From positions 1 through 15,663 of the forward strand of contig JAVBNC010000027.1 in the NCBI GenBank assembly GCA_031551765.1: a DNA stretch of 15,663 nt, given 5' to 3'. Source of the stretch: JAVBNC01 sp031551765. Lineage in GTDB: Bacteria > Desulfobacterota > Desulfovibrionia > Desulfovibrionales > Desulfovibrionaceae. A model generated the notes under the pieces. The model was given only the letters and a program-made list of their open reading frames with translations. It was not told the origin of the DNA and searched no databases. Of this stretch, positions 14,594-15,663 are shown one piece after another. Each line of letters starts with the position of its first letter. Positions within the stretch are counted from its first letter, which is position 1. A program made the position numbers and the translations under genes.

Positions 14594-15164
14594 ATTAACC
14601 CTGCCCATCACGGATGAAGCCGTCTCCGCCCTTCAGGTCGGCGATACCGTCTACCTGACCGGCATCGTGCGCACGGCCCGCGACATGGCCCACCTGGAAA
14701 TCCGCAAGCTGCTGGACCAGGGCAAGCCCCTGCCGGAAGAGCTCAAAGGCAGCGCCATTTTCCACGCCGGACCCGTGGCCCTGAAGCAGGGCGACGGCTG
14801 GCGCCTGAACGTCATCGGTCCCACCACCAGCATCCGCATGGAACCCCACGCGGAAATGGTGGGCCAGCTCGGCATCAAGCTCATCATCGGCAAGGGCGGC
14901 ATGGCCGCCGGCAGCCAGGCCGCCTTTAAAAAGTACAAGCAGGCCTACCTGCAGGCCGCGCCCGGCTGCGCCGTGCAGATCGCCTCGGGCGTCAAAGCCC
15001 TCAAGAACGTCTACTGGCTGGAAAACGGCATGCCCGAAGCCATGTGGGTCATGGACGTGCAGCGTTTCGGGCCCTTCGTGGTCACCATGGACGCCCACGG
15101 CAACAGCCGCTACGACGAACTAAAGGCAAAAGCCGCCAAGGTCATAGCCGACCTGGGCTACTAG
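14580..15164 (+). CDS. Class I fumarate hydratase, beta subunit
   Basis: This 194-residue protein corresponds to the C-terminal domain of single-chain class I fumarases. Visible family features are GDTVYLTGIVRTARDMAH (about residues 22-39), GPVAL, GPTTSIRME and GKGGM in the central part, and MWVMDVQRFGPFVVTMD near the end. It supplies part of the active site at the interface with the alpha subunit. CCAGGAGG lies upstream of the ATG inside the alpha gene, and the 14-nt overlap implies coupled translation. The TAG stop coincides with the first three bases of repeat copy B. Confidence 0.92.
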   Translation: MSVHELTLPITDEAVSALQVGDTVYLTGIVRTARDMAHLEIRKLLDQGKPLPEELKGSAIFHAGPVALKQGDGWRLNVIGPTTSIRMEPHAEMVGQLGIKLIIGKGGMAAGSQAAFKKYKQAYLQAAPGCAVQIASGVKALKNVYWLENGMPEAMWVMDVQRFGPFVVTMDAHGNSRYDELKAKAAKVIADLGY

Positions 15165-15299
15165 AGCATTTTCACATTGAAATTTCTCTTTATGAAAAAA
15201 TGCTCTGGCCTTGTGAAGCCTGCGTAACAAGGCCCGCGAGATTGACGTAGGCGGGGTTTCCCCGCCGTTAAGCGGCAATCTCAAAGCGAATATGCTCTA
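15162..15299 (+). mobile_element. Copy B of the MITE-like element
   Basis: The 138-nt copy begins TAGAGCATTTTC and ends GAATATGCTCTA (inverted ends, TA target). Hairpins are I: AGAGCATTTT (15163-15172) with AAAATGCTCT (15197-15206); II: GGCCTTGT (15207-15214) with ACAAGGCC (15227-15234); III: GGCGGGG (15250-15256) with CCCCGCC (15260-15266), enclosed by GAGATTG/CAATCTC (15238-15244, 15276-15282). Differences from copy A in stems II and III are compensatory. Removal with one TA restores a TAG stop for the fumarase beta gene. Confidence 0.8.
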
Positions 15300-15309
15300 G
15301 GGCCGAAAA

Positions 15310-15342
15310 GGGCCGTCGCGTTTGCGCGACGGCCCTTTTTTT
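15310..15342 (+). terminator. Intrinsic terminator of the fumarase operon
   Basis: GGGCCGTCGCG (15310-15320) pairs perfectly with CGCGACGGCCC (15325-15335) around TTTG and is followed by seven T. Four A upstream could extend the stem in the opposite direction, so it may work on both strands. Without the inserted repeat it would lie 8-10 nt after the stop codon. Confidence 0.92.
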
Positions 15343-15369
15343 AGTTGTCGAAGCCATCTAAGAGTGAGA

Positions 15370-15431
15370 GCAGGGCGCTGCCCTGCACCCGCCAGGGGGG
15401 TGACCCCCCTGGACCCCGCGAACCGGCGGGG
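15370..15431. repeat. Cluster of three GC-rich palindromes
   Basis: Three perfect hairpins stand in a row: GCAGGGC/GCCCTGC (15370-15386), CCAGGGGGG/CCCCCCTGG with loop TGA (15392-15412) and CCCCGC/GCGGGG (15414-15431). I recall similar intergenic sequences from other Desulfovibrio-type genomes as dispersed repeats; copy number cannot be tested within this window. Confidence 0.6.
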
Positions 15432-15481
15432 CAAAACGGAGTGCTTGTTCATGGCGCTACCTCTCAGCGTTTGCATACAAC

Positions 15482-15510
15482 AAAAAAGAGCCGGGAGATA
15501 CTCCCGGCTC
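15482..15510 (-). terminator. Intrinsic terminator on the minus strand
   Basis: GAGCCGGGAG (15488-15497) pairs perfectly with CTCCCGGCTC (15501-15510) around a 3-nt loop. On the minus strand the stem is followed by TTTTTTG (15487-15481). It implies a minus-strand gene to the right of the window that converges on the fumarase operon. Confidence 0.8.
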
Positions 15511-15565
15511 AGGCATATCTGTGGTTGCAGGCTCACCCCGTCATCCTCGCCCTGTCAAAGTTCTT

Positions 15566-15593
15566 GGGAAGGGGATGGGGCCGGGGGGGGGGG
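15566..15593 (+). other. G-quadruplex-type tract ending in eleven G
   Basis: Four G runs (3, 4, 4 and 11) are separated by only two bases each (AA, AT, CC). This fits the G-quadruplex rule on the plus strand. The G11 run at 15583-15593 is prone to length change. No gene spans it within the window. The sequence after it, to 15663, has no gene; it ends in TTAAATAGGGGACAGAAACAT, which may begin a further repeat. Confidence 0.6.
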
Positions 15594-15663
15594 AACCAAG
15601 CGTACAAGAAACATTTAACCCTACCCCCTGAAATCATGTTTATTAAATAGGGGACAGAAACAT

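Noticed and set aside
13685..15164. L-tartrate dehydratase (TtdA/TtdB) as alternative identity
   Set aside because: The alpha length (302) would fit TtdA, but the GGDTTT...CWVARR section and other signatures match fumarase; substrate remains unproven.

Overview
The window is about 60% GC and reads like a member of the Desulfovibrionaceae (Desulfovibrio/Bilophila/Lawsonia type). This placement is an inference from three things: a Ysc-type type III secretion system (T3SS), a two-subunit class I fumarase, and the palindromic intergenic repeats. No species-specific marker is present.

Positions 1-12313 hold the end of one gene followed by a plus-strand T3SS cluster. In order these are a 1076-residue protein of unknown function (putative substrate), SctT, a CesT-type chaperone, SctU (with the NPTH self-cleavage motif), SctW (YopN+TyeA fused), a SycN-like chaperone, SctX, SctY and SctV. 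A STAS-domain anti-sigma-factor antagonist and a sigma-54-type AAA+ activator without a receiver domain follow. The stretch W - SycN - X - Y - V matches the Yersinia yopN-tyeA-sycN-yscX-yscY-lcrD order. Most gaps are 1-40 nt, which suggests one operon. The exceptions are a roughly 260-nt non-coding block before sctV and a 139-nt repeat element between the STAS and activator genes.

Positions 12314-13290 hold almost no intact gene. They contain a frameshifted tyrosine-recombinase remnant, terminators, short direct repeats and, on the minus strand, tRNA-Ala(GGC). The 3' end of the tRNA faces the T3SS genes. This is the expected layout of a genomic island integrated at a tRNA gene, so the T3SS is probably an acquired island and the window shows its right-hand border.

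Positions 13364-15300 are ordinary chromosomal metabolism: a promoter with a palindromic operator, then overlapping genes for the alpha and beta subunits of class I fumarate hydratase, a second copy of the repeat element and a strong terminator. The last 300 nt contain palindromic repeats, a minus-strand terminator and a G-quadruplex-type G-rich tract.

The most interesting signal is the pair of ~139-nt elements at 10783-10921 and 15162-15299. Both have TAGAGCA/TGCTCTA ends, and both are inserted exactly at the TA of a stop codon. Removing the element with one TA leaves an intact stop codon in each host gene. The two copies differ from each other by compensatory base changes in predicted hairpins. 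This points to a small non-autonomous mobile element with a conserved RNA or DNA fold. Two further points of note are a replaced GAFTGA loop in the activator and the STAS protein within the T3SS operon.
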